A stretch of 41,530 bases of DNA from Gemmobacter nectariphilus (GTDB lineage Bacteria; Pseudomonadota; Alphaproteobacteria; Rhodobacterales; Rhodobacteraceae). The notes below the pieces were generated by a model. It was not told where the DNA came from. It saw nothing but the letters and a program-made list of their open reading frames with translations, and did not search any database. Both the position numbers and the translations under genes were made by a program. The stretch is from positions 1 through 41,530 of the forward strand of contig DYMU01000023.1 in the NCBI GenBank assembly GCA_020721445.1, in the 5' to 3' direction. Of the stretch, positions 1 through 7,367 are shown in pieces. The stretch's first letter is position 1; every line of letters starts with the position of its first letter.

Positions 1-48
1 TCGCCCTTACCGCCACCGTCATAAGATTGAAATGAACGTCAACAGACC

Positions 49-1722
49 CTAGTCAAACACCCCATGGCAAAACCATCCCGGCGACAGGTCGGCACCATGG
101 GCGTAAAACAGCCACAACCGCTCACCCGCCTCGGTTTCCACCCGCCAATAGTCGCGCGCACCATTGCGCCAGTCGGGGTCGTCCAGCCACCATTCCGGCA
201 GCAACCGTTCCGGCCCGATCGCCACCCGCAGCGACAGGTTGCGACCGCGCCAGCGGAAGCTGGCCCCGGGCGTGGCCCCGGGCGTGGCCCCGCCATCCGC
301 CATCTCTACCCATTCGGGGCGCATCATCACGATCGGCCGTGGTCCGGGCGGGGTGGGCCAGGGCGCGGGGGCGGGGTCTGACCATGCGGCGGCAAGGACG
401 GTCGCGGTCTTGCCCGGAATATGGCTGTCGGCGGGGTGCAGGCGGGTGACTGCCTCGGTCCCCAGCCGTGCGCCCAGCTTGCCCACCAGATCAAGCACCG
501 CCGCCGCCGCATCACCCTGCGATGCGCCCCCCGGCGCGGCCAGCACCGCGCCCCGGCTTTGCTGGCTTGGCATGGTTTCCACCTGCGCCGCCACCAGCCG
601 CAGCCGGTCAATGCCAAAACCCGCCTCGATCTGATCCAGTTTCAGCACCAAAAGCGGGCGCAGACGGTCGGGGTCGGCGGCGGCGCGCGCCAGCGTCACC
701 TCGATGGCCGAAAACCCGCCATCGCTGCGCCAGGCCTCCAGCCGTGCCCGGCGACAGCCCATGCCCGCCAGCCGCAGCTTGTCGCACAGCGGTGCCAGCA
801 GCCTGTCCATCCCGGCGACCACATCGTCGCGCAGGCCGATGGGGTCGGGAAAACTCAGCCTCACCGCAAAATGCGGCGGGGCCGCGCCGGGGTTCACCGG
901 CTCGGGTTCCAGCCCCAACGCCTGATCCAGCCGCCGCAGCAGCACCGGGCCAAAGCGCCGGGTCAGGCCGGCACGGGGCAGGGCCATCACCTCGTCCACC
1001 CGCCGCAGGCCCAGCCGGCCCAGGCCTTCCACCACATCCGCGGGCAGGCGCAGCGCGGCCAGCGGCAAAGGCCCCAGCGCCGCGCGCAGATGCCCCGGTG
1101 CCGCCGTGGCTGCGCCGCCACTCTGCCGCTGGGATGCCGTGTCCCCATCGCGCCGCCCCCCGCCGTTGGACCGAACCGCCGCGCGTGACCGGGTGGCGCG
1201 GGCCTCTTGCTGGATCGCATCGCCGTTGCGCGCATTTGCCATGGTCATGCCCGCGAACCGCGCCAGGGCCCAGGCCGCGCCGCGCGTTTCTGCCAGACCT
1301 GCGCGCGGCGTCAGGCCCAGATCGGTGCAATCGGCCTCGATCTGCGCCAACAGCCCGTCTTCGCCGCCAAACAGATGCGCGCATCCGGTCAGGTCCAGCA
1401 CCATGGCATCGGGTGGCTCGGGCGCGACCCAAGGGGTGAACTTGCCTGCCCAACGGCACAGGCTGCGCAAGAACGCCTCATCCGCCGCGCGGTTTTCCGG
1501 CACGGTCACCAGTCCCGGGCACATCGCGGTGGCATCGCGCAACGGCTGGTCCTGCCGCAGGCCGGCCGCCTCGGCCTCGGGCGACAGCGAGATCAGCACC
1601 TGCCGGTTGCCGCGTTCCCCCACCACGGCAAATGGCAGGCTTAGTGCATCCCGCCGCTGGCGCAGCACCCGCTCTACCGCCAGCCGGGGAAACCACAAGG
1701 ACAGTATCCGCCGCAGGGCCAT
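49..1722 (-). CDS. imuB: ImuB, Y-family DNA polymerase-like mutasome protein
   Basis: 557 aa. ImuB is a catalytically inactive Y-family relative that connects DnaE2 (ImuC) and ImuA to the beta clamp in SOS mutagenesis of alphaproteobacteria. The N-terminus reads LSLWFPRLAVER (residues 7-18), where active Y-family polymerases carry the DxDxFFxxVE metal-binding motif, so the first catalytic aspartate is absent, as usual for ImuB. Palm/finger, helix-hairpin-helix and little-finger regions follow, then a C-terminal tail ending LSPGWFCHGVFD that is typical of the family. ATG at 1722 is preceded by AAGGGA. A perfect LexA box (1738-1752) lies 15 bp upstream, so imuB heads its own SOS transcript. imuA is not upstream; a divergent cytochrome gene is there instead, and dnaE2 is about 6.8 kb away. 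A 12-bp tandem repeat (262-294) encodes GATPGATPGA. Identification is firm. Confidence 0.93.
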   Translation of the reverse strand: MALRRILSLWFPRLAVERVLRQRRDALSLPFAVVGERGNRQVLISLSPEAEAAGLRQDQPLRDATAMCPGLVTVPENRAADEAFLRSLCRWAGKFTPWVAPEPPDAMVLDLTGCAHLFGGEDGLLAQIEADCTDLGLTPRAGLAETRGAAWALARFAGMTMANARNGDAIQQEARATRSRAAVRSNGGGRRDGDTASQRQSGGAATAAPGHLRAALGPLPLAALRLPADVVEGLGRLGLRRVDEVMALPRAGLTRRFGPVLLRRLDQALGLEPEPVNPGAAPPHFAVRLSFPDPIGLRDDVVAGMDRLLAPLCDKLRLAGMGCRRARLEAWRSDGGFSAIEVTLARAAADPDRLRPLLVLKLDQIEAGFGIDRLRLVAAQVETMPSQQSRGAVLAAPGGASQGDAAAAVLDLVGKLGARLGTEAVTRLHPADSHIPGKTATVLAAAWSDPAPAPWPTPPGPRPIVMMRPEWVEMADGGATPGATPGASFRWRGRNLSLRVAIGPERLLPEWWLDDPDWRNGARDYWRVETEAGERLWLFYAHGADLSPGWFCHGVFD

Positions 1723-1737
1723 GCCGAATCCCTTTAT

Positions 1738-1752
1738 GTTCGCCTAATGTTC
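1738..1752. promoter_or_regulatory. LexA (SOS) box of imuB
   Basis: GTTCGCCTAATGTTC is an exact GTTC-N7-GTTC direct repeat, the known LexA operator of alphaproteobacteria. It ends 15 bp upstream of the imuB ATG (minus strand) and lies about 150 bp from the divergent cytochrome gene, so imuB is the likely target. Confidence 0.85.
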
Positions 1753-1903
1753 CCATTTACCGCAACCGGATTGCACAGGCCACTGCCCTTCGCCCCGCCG
1801 ATGACATTCGTGTGAGGTCGCGGGGCCATGTCACAACAACACTGACGGAACCGATTGTCGCCCCTATACTCGACCCAGATTTCCCAGCCAGGAGCCTGAC
1901 AGC

Positions 1904-2338
1904 ATGAACATCATTACCAAAAGCCTGATCACCGGACTGATCCTTGTCGCCGGCGCTGCCGTGGCGAAAGAGGGGGTGCAAGACCCGACCGTGAAGGCCC
2001 GCATGGACCTGATGTCCACCATCGGCCAGAACACCAAGACGCTGAACGAAATGATGGCGGGCAAGGTGGCCTTTGATGCCGCCGCCGCCCAGACCGCCAA
2101 GGATGGCCTGATCACCGCCTCGACCCAGATCCTGGAAAAGTTTGAACCCGAGGCGACCGACCCGGTGTCCGAGGCCCGCCCGGAACTGTGGATGATGCTG
2201 GATGATTTCGAGGTCAAGGCCAACGCCCTGAACGCCGCGGCGACGGCGCTGGACACCTCGTCGCTTGATGGCCTCAAGGCCGGCATGGCGGGCCTTGGCG
2301 GGGCCTGCAAGGATTGCCACTCCAACTACCGCATGTAA
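1904..2338 (+). CDS. Class II cytochrome c (cytochrome c'/c-556 type)
   Basis: 144 aa. This is a small periplasmic haem protein of the four-helix cytochrome c'/c-556 family. A signal peptide (residues 1-21, ending AGAAVA) precedes a helical domain, and the single haem motif CKDCH (135-139) lies next to the C-terminus, which is diagnostic of class II cytochromes. Methionines 34 and 37 in the first helix could provide a distal ligand, which would favour a low-spin c-556 over a five-coordinate c'; this is inference. The RBS AGGAG precedes ATG 1904. The gene is divergent from imuB and followed by a strong terminator. Electron-transfer partners are not indicated by the neighbours. Confidence 0.9.
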   Translation: MNIITKSLITGLILVAGAAVAKEGVQDPTVKARMDLMSTIGQNTKTLNEMMAGKVAFDAAAAQTAKDGLITASTQILEKFEPEATDPVSEARPELWMMLDDFEVKANALNAAATALDTSSLDGLKAGMAGLGGACKDCHSNYRM

Positions 2339-2360
2339 GCCTGCACCCCGGCACCGCCAA

Positions 2361-2386
2361 AGCCCCCGGCAGCACCGGGGGCTTTT
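2361..2386 (+). terminator. Rho-independent terminator after cytochrome gene
   Basis: AGCCCCCGG-cagca-CCGGGGGCT forms a perfect 9-bp stem followed by TTTT, 23 bp after the cytochrome stop codon. Confidence 0.9.
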
Positions 2387-2399
2387 CTGTCAAACGGCC

Positions 2400-2681
2400 T
2401 CAGGTGCAATGAACCCGCACAATCCGGTCTGCCGCATCAATGTCGATGTTCAGCCGGTCGGGGCGATAATCCATCGTCACCGCCATGCCGGGGCGCAAGA
2501 TCCGGGTGTCTTGCCGGAACGTCATGCCTTGCAACACCGCCGCGGGCTGGCCGACCAGACCCTGCAACCCGTCCGCCCCGCAACTTGCCAGATCGGGGCC
2601 GGCCAGAACCTTGGGCAGACCCGCAGGCTGACAGCCCGCCAGAACCAGACCCACCAGAACCGCCACACTCCCTCGCGTCAT
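2400..2681 (-). CDS. I78-family peptidase inhibitor-like lipoprotein
   Basis: 93 aa from the ATG at 2681, which is chosen over an in-frame start 27 nt upstream because GGAAGGG sits at the right distance before it. The N-terminus is a lipoprotein signal with lipobox LAGC. The mature part contains a Cys followed by a segment resembling the I78 inhibitor core (GLVGQPAAVLQGM) and an end of the type RPDRLNIDIDAADRIVRVHC. I78 proteins are small potato-inhibitor-like folds that inhibit serine proteases; here it would be anchored in an envelope membrane. It is convergent with the cytochrome gene and divergent from frmA. The family call rests on these motifs only. Confidence 0.75.
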   Translation of the reverse strand: MTRGSVAVLVGLVLAGCQPAGLPKVLAGPDLASCGADGLQGLVGQPAAVLQGMTFRQDTRILRPGMAVTMDYRPDRLNIDIDAADRIVRVHCT

Positions 2682-2788
2682 CGCCAACACCCTTCCGCCT
2701 TGCGTCACGCCATCCTACCAGACAACCGCCCGCTTGCCATGCCTGCCGATGTCCTTCAGCATGCAGCCAAACTTCAGGAGTATCCCCC

Positions 2789-3919
2789 ATGCGCACCCGT
2801 GCCGCCGTCGCCCTTGCCGCAGGCCAGCCCCTTACCGTGATGGAGGTCAATCTGGCCGACCCCAAAGAAGGTGAGGTTCTGGTCGAGATCAAGGCCACCG
2901 GCATCTGCCACACCGATGAATTCACCCTGTCGGGGGCCGACCCCGAAGGCCTGTTCCCCGCCATCCTGGGGCATGAGGGCGCGGGCATCGTCATCGCCGT
3001 TGGCCCCGGTGTCAAAAGCCTGAAACCCGGCGACCACGTCATCCCGCTCTATACCCCCGAATGCCGCCAGTGCCCGTCCTGCCTCAGCCAGAAAACCAAC
3101 CTCTGCACCGCGATCCGCGCGACCCAAGGCCAAGGCCTGCTGCCCGACGGCACCACCCGGTTTTCCATGCTCGATGGCACGCCGATCTATCACTACATGG
3201 GCTGTTCCACCTTCGCCAACCACACCGTCGTGCCGGAAATCGCGCTGGCAAAGGTCCGCGACGACGCGCCTTTCGACAAGATCTGCTATATCGGCTGCGG
3301 CGTCACCACCGGCATCGGTGCCGTGATCAACACCGCCAAGGTGGAAATCGGGGCCAAGGCCGTGGTCTTTGGCCTGGGCGGTATCGGGCTGAACGTGATC
3401 CAGGGCCTGCGCCTTGCCGGGGCCGACATGATCATCGGGGTCGACATCAACAACGACAAGCGCGAATGGGGCGAACGCTTTGGCATGACCCATTTCGTCA
3501 ACCCGCGAGAGATTGACGGCCCCATCGTCCCGCACCTTGTCAACCTGACCAAAACCCCGTTCGACCAGATCGGCGGCGCGGATTACTCGTTTGACTGCAC
3601 CGGCAACGTGCAGGTGATGCGCGACGCGTTGGAATGCACCCACCGCGGTTGGGGGGTGTCGGTCGTCATCGGCGTCGCCCCCTCCGGCGCCGAAATCCAG
3701 ACCCGCCCGTTCCAACTGGTGACAGGCCGCATCTGGAAAGGCACCGCCTTTGGCGGCGCAAGGGGCCGCACCGACGTGCCGGGCATCGTCGACTGGTACA
3801 TGAACGGCAAGATCGAAATCGACCCGATGATCACCCATATTTTGTCGCTGGACGAGATCAACAAGGGGTTCGAGTTGATGCGGTCGGGCGAGAGCATTCG
3901 GTCGGTGGTGGTGTATTGA
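2789..3919 (+). CDS. frmA: S-(hydroxymethyl)glutathione dehydrogenase / class III alcohol dehydrogenase
   Basis: 376 aa, usual length. It oxidises S-hydroxymethylglutathione to S-formylglutathione with NAD+ in glutathione-dependent formaldehyde detoxification (called adhI or flhA in Rhodobacter and Paracoccus). Catalytic zinc ligands C40 (GICHTDEF), H62-E63 and C170 are present, as are the structural zinc cysteines 92, 95, 98 and 106 and the Rossmann motif GLGGIG (195-200). The start at 2789 is set by AGGAG at 2776-2780; an in-frame extension to 2585 is overlapped by the upstream gene and does not look like protein. The usual partner, S-formylglutathione hydrolase, does not follow. An AT-rich ATPase gene follows instead, possibly marking an insertion at the frmA 3' end. 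Confidence 0.96.
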   Translation: MRTRAAVALAAGQPLTVMEVNLADPKEGEVLVEIKATGICHTDEFTLSGADPEGLFPAILGHEGAGIVIAVGPGVKSLKPGDHVIPLYTPECRQCPSCLSQKTNLCTAIRATQGQGLLPDGTTRFSMLDGTPIYHYMGCSTFANHTVVPEIALAKVRDDAPFDKICYIGCGVTTGIGAVINTAKVEIGAKAVVFGLGGIGLNVIQGLRLAGADMIIGVDINNDKREWGERFGMTHFVNPREIDGPIVPHLVNLTKTPFDQIGGADYSFDCTGNVQVMRDALECTHRGWGVSVVIGVAPSGAEIQTRPFQLVTGRIWKGTAFGGARGRTDVPGIVDWYMNGKIEIDPMITHILSLDEINKGFELMRSGESIRSVVVY

Positions 3920-3983
3920 GGGGGGGAGACAGCTATTATCCACATGATCCAAATTTTGACCCGAGAAAGCTGGAGTTCTGAAC

Positions 3984-5273
3984 ATGGCAGACTTTGTTTA
4001 TGATGTGTTTGTCCCAAATGGCACTCCAACGCATACTTACGTAACGCGCCCTACAGAGAAGAATGAAGAGAAGCTGGCAGCCGGCTTAGAGATGCCAAAA
4101 ATGGTGATTTCCGTGTCTGGTCCATCAAAAACTGGAAAGACGGCACTTATTGATACTTGCATTACTTCAGATCGAATTATTCCAGTTTCTGGCCAGTCAT
4201 TGCGATCAGCGAACGAACTATGGCAGGCAGTAATGCGATGGATCGGTGGACCCGAGGAAATCGACAGAATAAAAAGTCGAGTTCTAAAAGGCGATACTGC
4301 GATGAAACTAAGTGGGGAAGTTGGAGTAATTTTAGCGAAAGCTCAAGTGGAGGGAGAAGTAAATGCCGGCGTAGAGATTACAAACCAAGTATCTGAAAAG
4401 TATGGCGTTGAGTTCTTTGAGGCCGTGGTCAAGGAGCTTAGTGGAAGCAGCTTTGTAGTATTCTTAGATGACTTCCATTACATTTCAAAGGATGCGCAGA
4501 TTGATATCGCTAAATCAATCAAAGCGATTTCAGAGCGTGGTGTTCGTATCTGCATTGCATCAGTGCCACACAAATCAGACGATATGGTGAGGGCAAATGA
4601 TGAGCTTACCGGTCGCATTGTCTCAGTTCTCTTCAACTATTGGACGGTTCAAGAGCTAGAAGTCATAGCGACGGCGGGATTTGGCGCTTTGGGTGTGGAT
4701 ATAGCTCCGTCAATTATACGACAACTTGCAACTGAAGCACTTGGCTCACCGCAGCTCATGCAATCTTTGTGCTTGAATCTGTGTTTAGAGAAAAAGATCA
4801 GATCCAAACAAAACTTAGAGTCCAGAACGGAGGTTTCAGTATCTGAATTAAGGGCTGCAATTGAAAGAACGACTCTGCAAACGGACTACTCAAGAACTGC
4901 TGAAAAGCTGCATACTGGAGCAAAGGAGCGAGGAACACAGAGGAAAGAATTCAACTTTAACGATGGTTCAAGTGGGGATGTCTATCGAGCCGTTTTGCTC
5001 GCTCTTGTTAAAAACCCGCCTAGACTCACATTTGACTATGATGAGATAATGAGTCGAATCAGATCAATCTGTGCAACTGAAACTCCTGCAGGATCAAGCG
5101 TGCAACTTGCTTTGAAGCAGATGGATGGGATCGCGCACGATATAAATCGGGAGTCTCCAGTCTGGGAATGGGATGATGACAAGCTTGAAATTACCAATCC
5201 ATACTTTATGTTCTATCTGCGTTCGTCAAATAAGATAGCTCAAATAAATAAGAATAAACTAGGAATGGTTTAG
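3984..5273 (+). CDS. AT-rich orphan P-loop ATPase (AAA/STAND-like), probably acquired
   Basis: 429 aa, function unknown. A short N-terminal strip contains HTYVTRP (17-23), resembling the TYVxR segment found just before the P-loop in AAA_35/STAND-like ATPases. Next come Walker A GPSKTGKTA (46-54), a Gly-rich amphipathic stretch (108-135), Walker B VVFLDDFHY (158-166) and a sensor-1-like strand RICIASVPH (188-196). A helical lid with GSPQL (254-258) follows, then a C-terminal part that looks like a winged helix (about 335-415, ending WEWDDDKLEITNPYFMFYLR), as in ATPase_2-type proteins. No effector, nuclease or transmembrane domain is visible. GGAG precedes ATG 3984. Sampled lines are roughly 42-52% GC, far below the neighbours, and codon use is AT-ending, which suggests horizontal transfer as a single cargo gene. 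A defence or regulatory role is possible but unproven. Confidence 0.8.
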   Translation: MADFVYDVFVPNGTPTHTYVTRPTEKNEEKLAAGLEMPKMVISVSGPSKTGKTALIDTCITSDRIIPVSGQSLRSANELWQAVMRWIGGPEEIDRIKSRVLKGDTAMKLSGEVGVILAKAQVEGEVNAGVEITNQVSEKYGVEFFEAVVKELSGSSFVVFLDDFHYISKDAQIDIAKSIKAISERGVRICIASVPHKSDDMVRANDELTGRIVSVLFNYWTVQELEVIATAGFGALGVDIAPSIIRQLATEALGSPQLMQSLCLNLCLEKKIRSKQNLESRTEVSVSELRAAIERTTLQTDYSRTAEKLHTGAKERGTQRKEFNFNDGSSGDVYRAVLLALVKNPPRLTFDYDEIMSRIRSICATETPAGSSVQLALKQMDGIAHDINRESPVWEWDDDKLEITNPYFMFYLRSSNKIAQINKNKLGMV

Positions 5274-5376
5274 CTGCCAAGAGGTAATTTTATAAGACTA
5301 ACTTAATAACTCCACAAAGCTTAACAAACCCTTAACTCCACACCCCTAACCCCTTGAAAACAAACAACTCAAATCC

Positions 5377-5393
5377 TGTCCCACAGTGGGACA
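5377..5393. promoter_or_regulatory. Perfect palindrome upstream of L,D-transpeptidase gene
   Basis: TGTCCCAC-A-GTGGGACA is an 8-bp perfect inverted repeat with a 1-nt centre. It lies about 115 bp before the transpeptidase start, near the point where base composition returns to GC-rich. It could be an operator or a mark of the island edge. No regulator can be named. Confidence 0.4.
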
Positions 5394-5506
5394 ACCCTCT
5401 CCCCCGCCCTCACCAAATCGTGACTCCCCCACCCCCCATCGTGAGTTGCGATCCGCCGGCCTTTCCGCGACCTTGACCCCCAAGCAGTCAAGAAAAAGGA
5501 ACCCCC

Positions 5507-6073
5507 ATGACCCATCTCCCCCGCCGCGGCTTTCTGGCCGGGACTGGCGCCTTTGCGGCCGCCCTCGCCGCCCCGTCGCTCTTGCGGGCCCAGACCACCG
5601 AAGGCGGCGCCCGCAACAACGTCTCCAGCTTCCGGATGCAGGCGTGGCAGGATCATTTCGACCAGTTGGGGCAAGGCGTGATCCTGGCCGACACCATCTC
5701 GCGCGCCGTGCATTTCTGGTCGGCCGATGGCAGCGATTACCGGATGTGGCCGTCGTCGGTGCCCTTGTCCGAAGACCTGACCCGGCGTGGCATGACCGAG
5801 GTGATCCGCAAGGTCGAAGGCCCGACCTGGCGCCCGACGCCCTCGATGCGCGAACGTGACCCCTCGCTGCCCGAGGTGATTCCCGCCGGCCCCACCAACC
5901 CGCTTGGCACCCACGCGCTGTATCTGTCGTGGCAATATTACCGGGTGCATGGCACGCATGACACCCGCAAGATCGGCCGCAAATCATCGGATGGTTGTGT
6001 GGGCCTCTATAACGAACACATCGCCGAGTTGTATCCGCTGGCAAAAGTCGGCATGCAGGTGAAGTTGATCTGA
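5507..6073 (+). CDS. L,D-transpeptidase (YkuD domain), Tat-exported
   Basis: 188 aa. It is a periplasmic peptidoglycan enzyme of the YkuD family, which forms 3-3 cross-links or attaches proteins to meso-DAP. The N-terminus LPRRGFLAGTGAFAAALAAP carries a twin-arginine signal (RRGFL at 6-10) and probably ends near LLRAQ (25-29). The catalytic domain is C-terminal: H149 in VHGTHD and nucleophile C164 in SSDGCVG, matching the family's HGT...S-x-GC pattern. AAGGA precedes ATG 5507. Its promoter lies in the 233-bp gap after the acquired ATPase. The precise reaction cannot be read from the sequence. Confidence 0.92.
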   Translation: MTHLPRRGFLAGTGAFAAALAAPSLLRAQTTEGGARNNVSSFRMQAWQDHFDQLGQGVILADTISRAVHFWSADGSDYRMWPSSVPLSEDLTRRGMTEVIRKVEGPTWRPTPSMRERDPSLPEVIPAGPTNPLGTHALYLSWQYYRVHGTHDTRKIGRKSSDGCVGLYNEHIAELYPLAKVGMQVKLI

Positions 6074-6136
6074 CTTTCCGCGTCTTTCGCACGGTTTTAA
6101 GATGACGCAGACAGGCTGACTTGCCAGAACAGGCAC

Positions 6137-6472
6137 ATGTCGGGGTGTGTGAGTGACGAGGAGATGATTGAGGCCGCCGTGCGTGTCCTGCTTTCCGACG
6201 AGCAGGACCTGCGCGCGCTTGTGCGTCTTCTGGTGATGCGCTGGCCAGACGCTGCGGCACTGCAGATCATTCATGTTTTGGCGATGGCGGCGGGCACGGT
6301 CGAACACATGCTGGCCAGCCCCGCGGCCACCCGCAGCGCGCAGGATTGCTGGCGCATGGCAGGCCTTGTCGGCGTGGACCTGTGCATGATGCAGCGCCTG
6401 GGCCTGCCAACCGGCACGGCGGCCGATCTTATGGCCTATTGGCGGGGGCATGATCGGTTTTTCCTGGGCTGA
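6137..6472 (+). CDS. Hypothetical small helical protein
   Basis: 111 aa, not recognised. The sequence is rich in Ala, Leu and Met and appears all-helical, with no signal peptide, no clear membrane span and no known motif; it contains MRWPDAAALQIIHVLAMAAG and several Cys/Met. Codon use matches the genome. ATG 6137 is used, although an in-frame GTG at 6149 is possible and neither has a strong Shine-Dalgarno sequence. It lies between the L,D-transpeptidase and the NYN gene on the same strand, with a 63-nt gap upstream and 54 nt downstream, so co-transcription with either is possible. Confidence 0.6.
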   Translation: MSGCVSDEEMIEAAVRVLLSDEQDLRALVRLLVMRWPDAAALQIIHVLAMAAGTVEHMLASPAATRSAQDCWRMAGLVGVDLCMMQRLGLPTGTAADLMAYWRGHDRFFLG

Positions 6473-6526
6473 TCACCCTTTCCTTGGCCCCGCCAAGATG
6501 CGACAAAGCCCTGAAGGAGACCCCCG

Positions 6527-7285
6527 ATGGCCGACACCCGCACCCCCCGCCTTTGCGTTCTGATCGACGCCGATAATGTGCCTGCCGGCTATGCCGAGGC
6601 GATCTTCGAAGAAATTGCCGCCTTGGGCGAGGCGTCGGTGCGCCGGATCTATGGCGACTGGTCGGCGCAGCGGCTGGCTGGTTGGGCCAAGAAGGTGGCG
6701 GCGCTGGGGTTGGTGGCGGATCAGCAGTTTTCCAACACCAAGGGCAAGAACGCCAGCGACATCGGTCTGGTGATCGCGGCGATGGATTTCCTGCACTCGG
6801 GCCTGTTTGACGGCTTTGTGCTGGTGTCTTCGGACAGCGATTTCACCCGGCTTGCCGCCCGCATCCGCGAACAGGGGCTGGATGTCTATGGCATTGGCGA
6901 GAAGAAAACGCCCGAAGCGTTTCGCATGGCCTGCAAGCGGTTCATCTATGTCGAAAACCTTGGGGCCCCGACGGATGAGGCGCCACGCACACCGACAACG
7001 CGCACCGAAACCACCGATGAGCCACCTGCACCCCGGACCTCTGCCACCACGAAAGATGCGCCGACCAAGGCCATTCCGCTGATCGTGGCGGCGATGCGCG
7101 CGATCGACCCGGATGGCGAATGGTATACGCTGGGGCCGCTGGGGCAGTTCATCACCCAAGCCAATCCGGATTTTGACACCCGCACCTATGGCGCGGCCAA
7201 GCTGTCGGATCTGGTGCGCAAGCTGCCGCGGTTCGAGGTGCGGCACGGCCCCGGCGGGCAGCTGGAGCTGCGCGACCTGTCGTAA
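6527..7285 (+). CDS. NYN (PIN-like) domain protein with C-terminal LOTUS/OST-HTH-like domain
   Basis: 252 aa. The N-terminal half is a NYN/LabA-type PIN-like nuclease fold. It has RLCVLIDADN (8-17) with D14 and D16, KNASDIGLV (74-82) with D78, and LVSSDSDF (99-106) with D103 and D105, together forming an acidic metal-binding centre. A Pro/Thr-rich linker (about 147-182) leads to a C-terminal domain (183-250: IPLIVAAMRAI..WYTLGPLGQFI..FDTRTYGAAKLSDLV..FEV) with the pattern of OST-HTH/LOTUS RNA-binding domains. This arrangement is known for bacterial LabA-like proteins and suggests RNA cleavage or processing, but the substrate is unknown. GGAG precedes ATG 6527. A terminator-like hairpin follows. 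Confidence 0.88.
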   Translation: MADTRTPRLCVLIDADNVPAGYAEAIFEEIAALGEASVRRIYGDWSAQRLAGWAKKVAALGLVADQQFSNTKGKNASDIGLVIAAMDFLHSGLFDGFVLVSSDSDFTRLAARIREQGLDVYGIGEKKTPEAFRMACKRFIYVENLGAPTDEAPRTPTTRTETTDEPPAPRTSATTKDAPTKAIPLIVAAMRAIDPDGEWYTLGPLGQFITQANPDFDTRTYGAAKLSDLVRKLPRFEVRHGPGGQLELRDLS

Positions 7286-7289
7286 CCGC

Positions 7290-7320
7290 GCACAGTGGTG
7301 GTGCAGCAGTGTGCCTTTTT
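7290..7320 (+). terminator. Probable terminator after NYN gene
   Basis: GCACAGTG (7290-7297) pairs with CAGTGTGC (7307-7314) with one G-G mismatch and is followed by CTTTTT. Confidence 0.6.
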
Positions 7321-7340
7321 GCAAGGGGCGGGCTGGCCTA

Positions 7341-7357
7341 TGTTCATCGGGTGAACA
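7341..7357. promoter_or_regulatory. Inverted repeat just upstream of monooxygenase gene
   Basis: TGTTCA-N5-TGAACA is a perfect 6-bp inverted repeat ending at the Shine-Dalgarno sequence. It could be an operator. It is not a LexA box, which in this group is a direct repeat. Confidence 0.4.
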
Positions 7358-7367
7358 GGAGGCCGGC

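Noticed and set aside
262-294. Minisatellite within imuB
   Set aside because: Only about two and a half 12-bp units encoding GATP repeats; a normal in-frame low-complexity linker.
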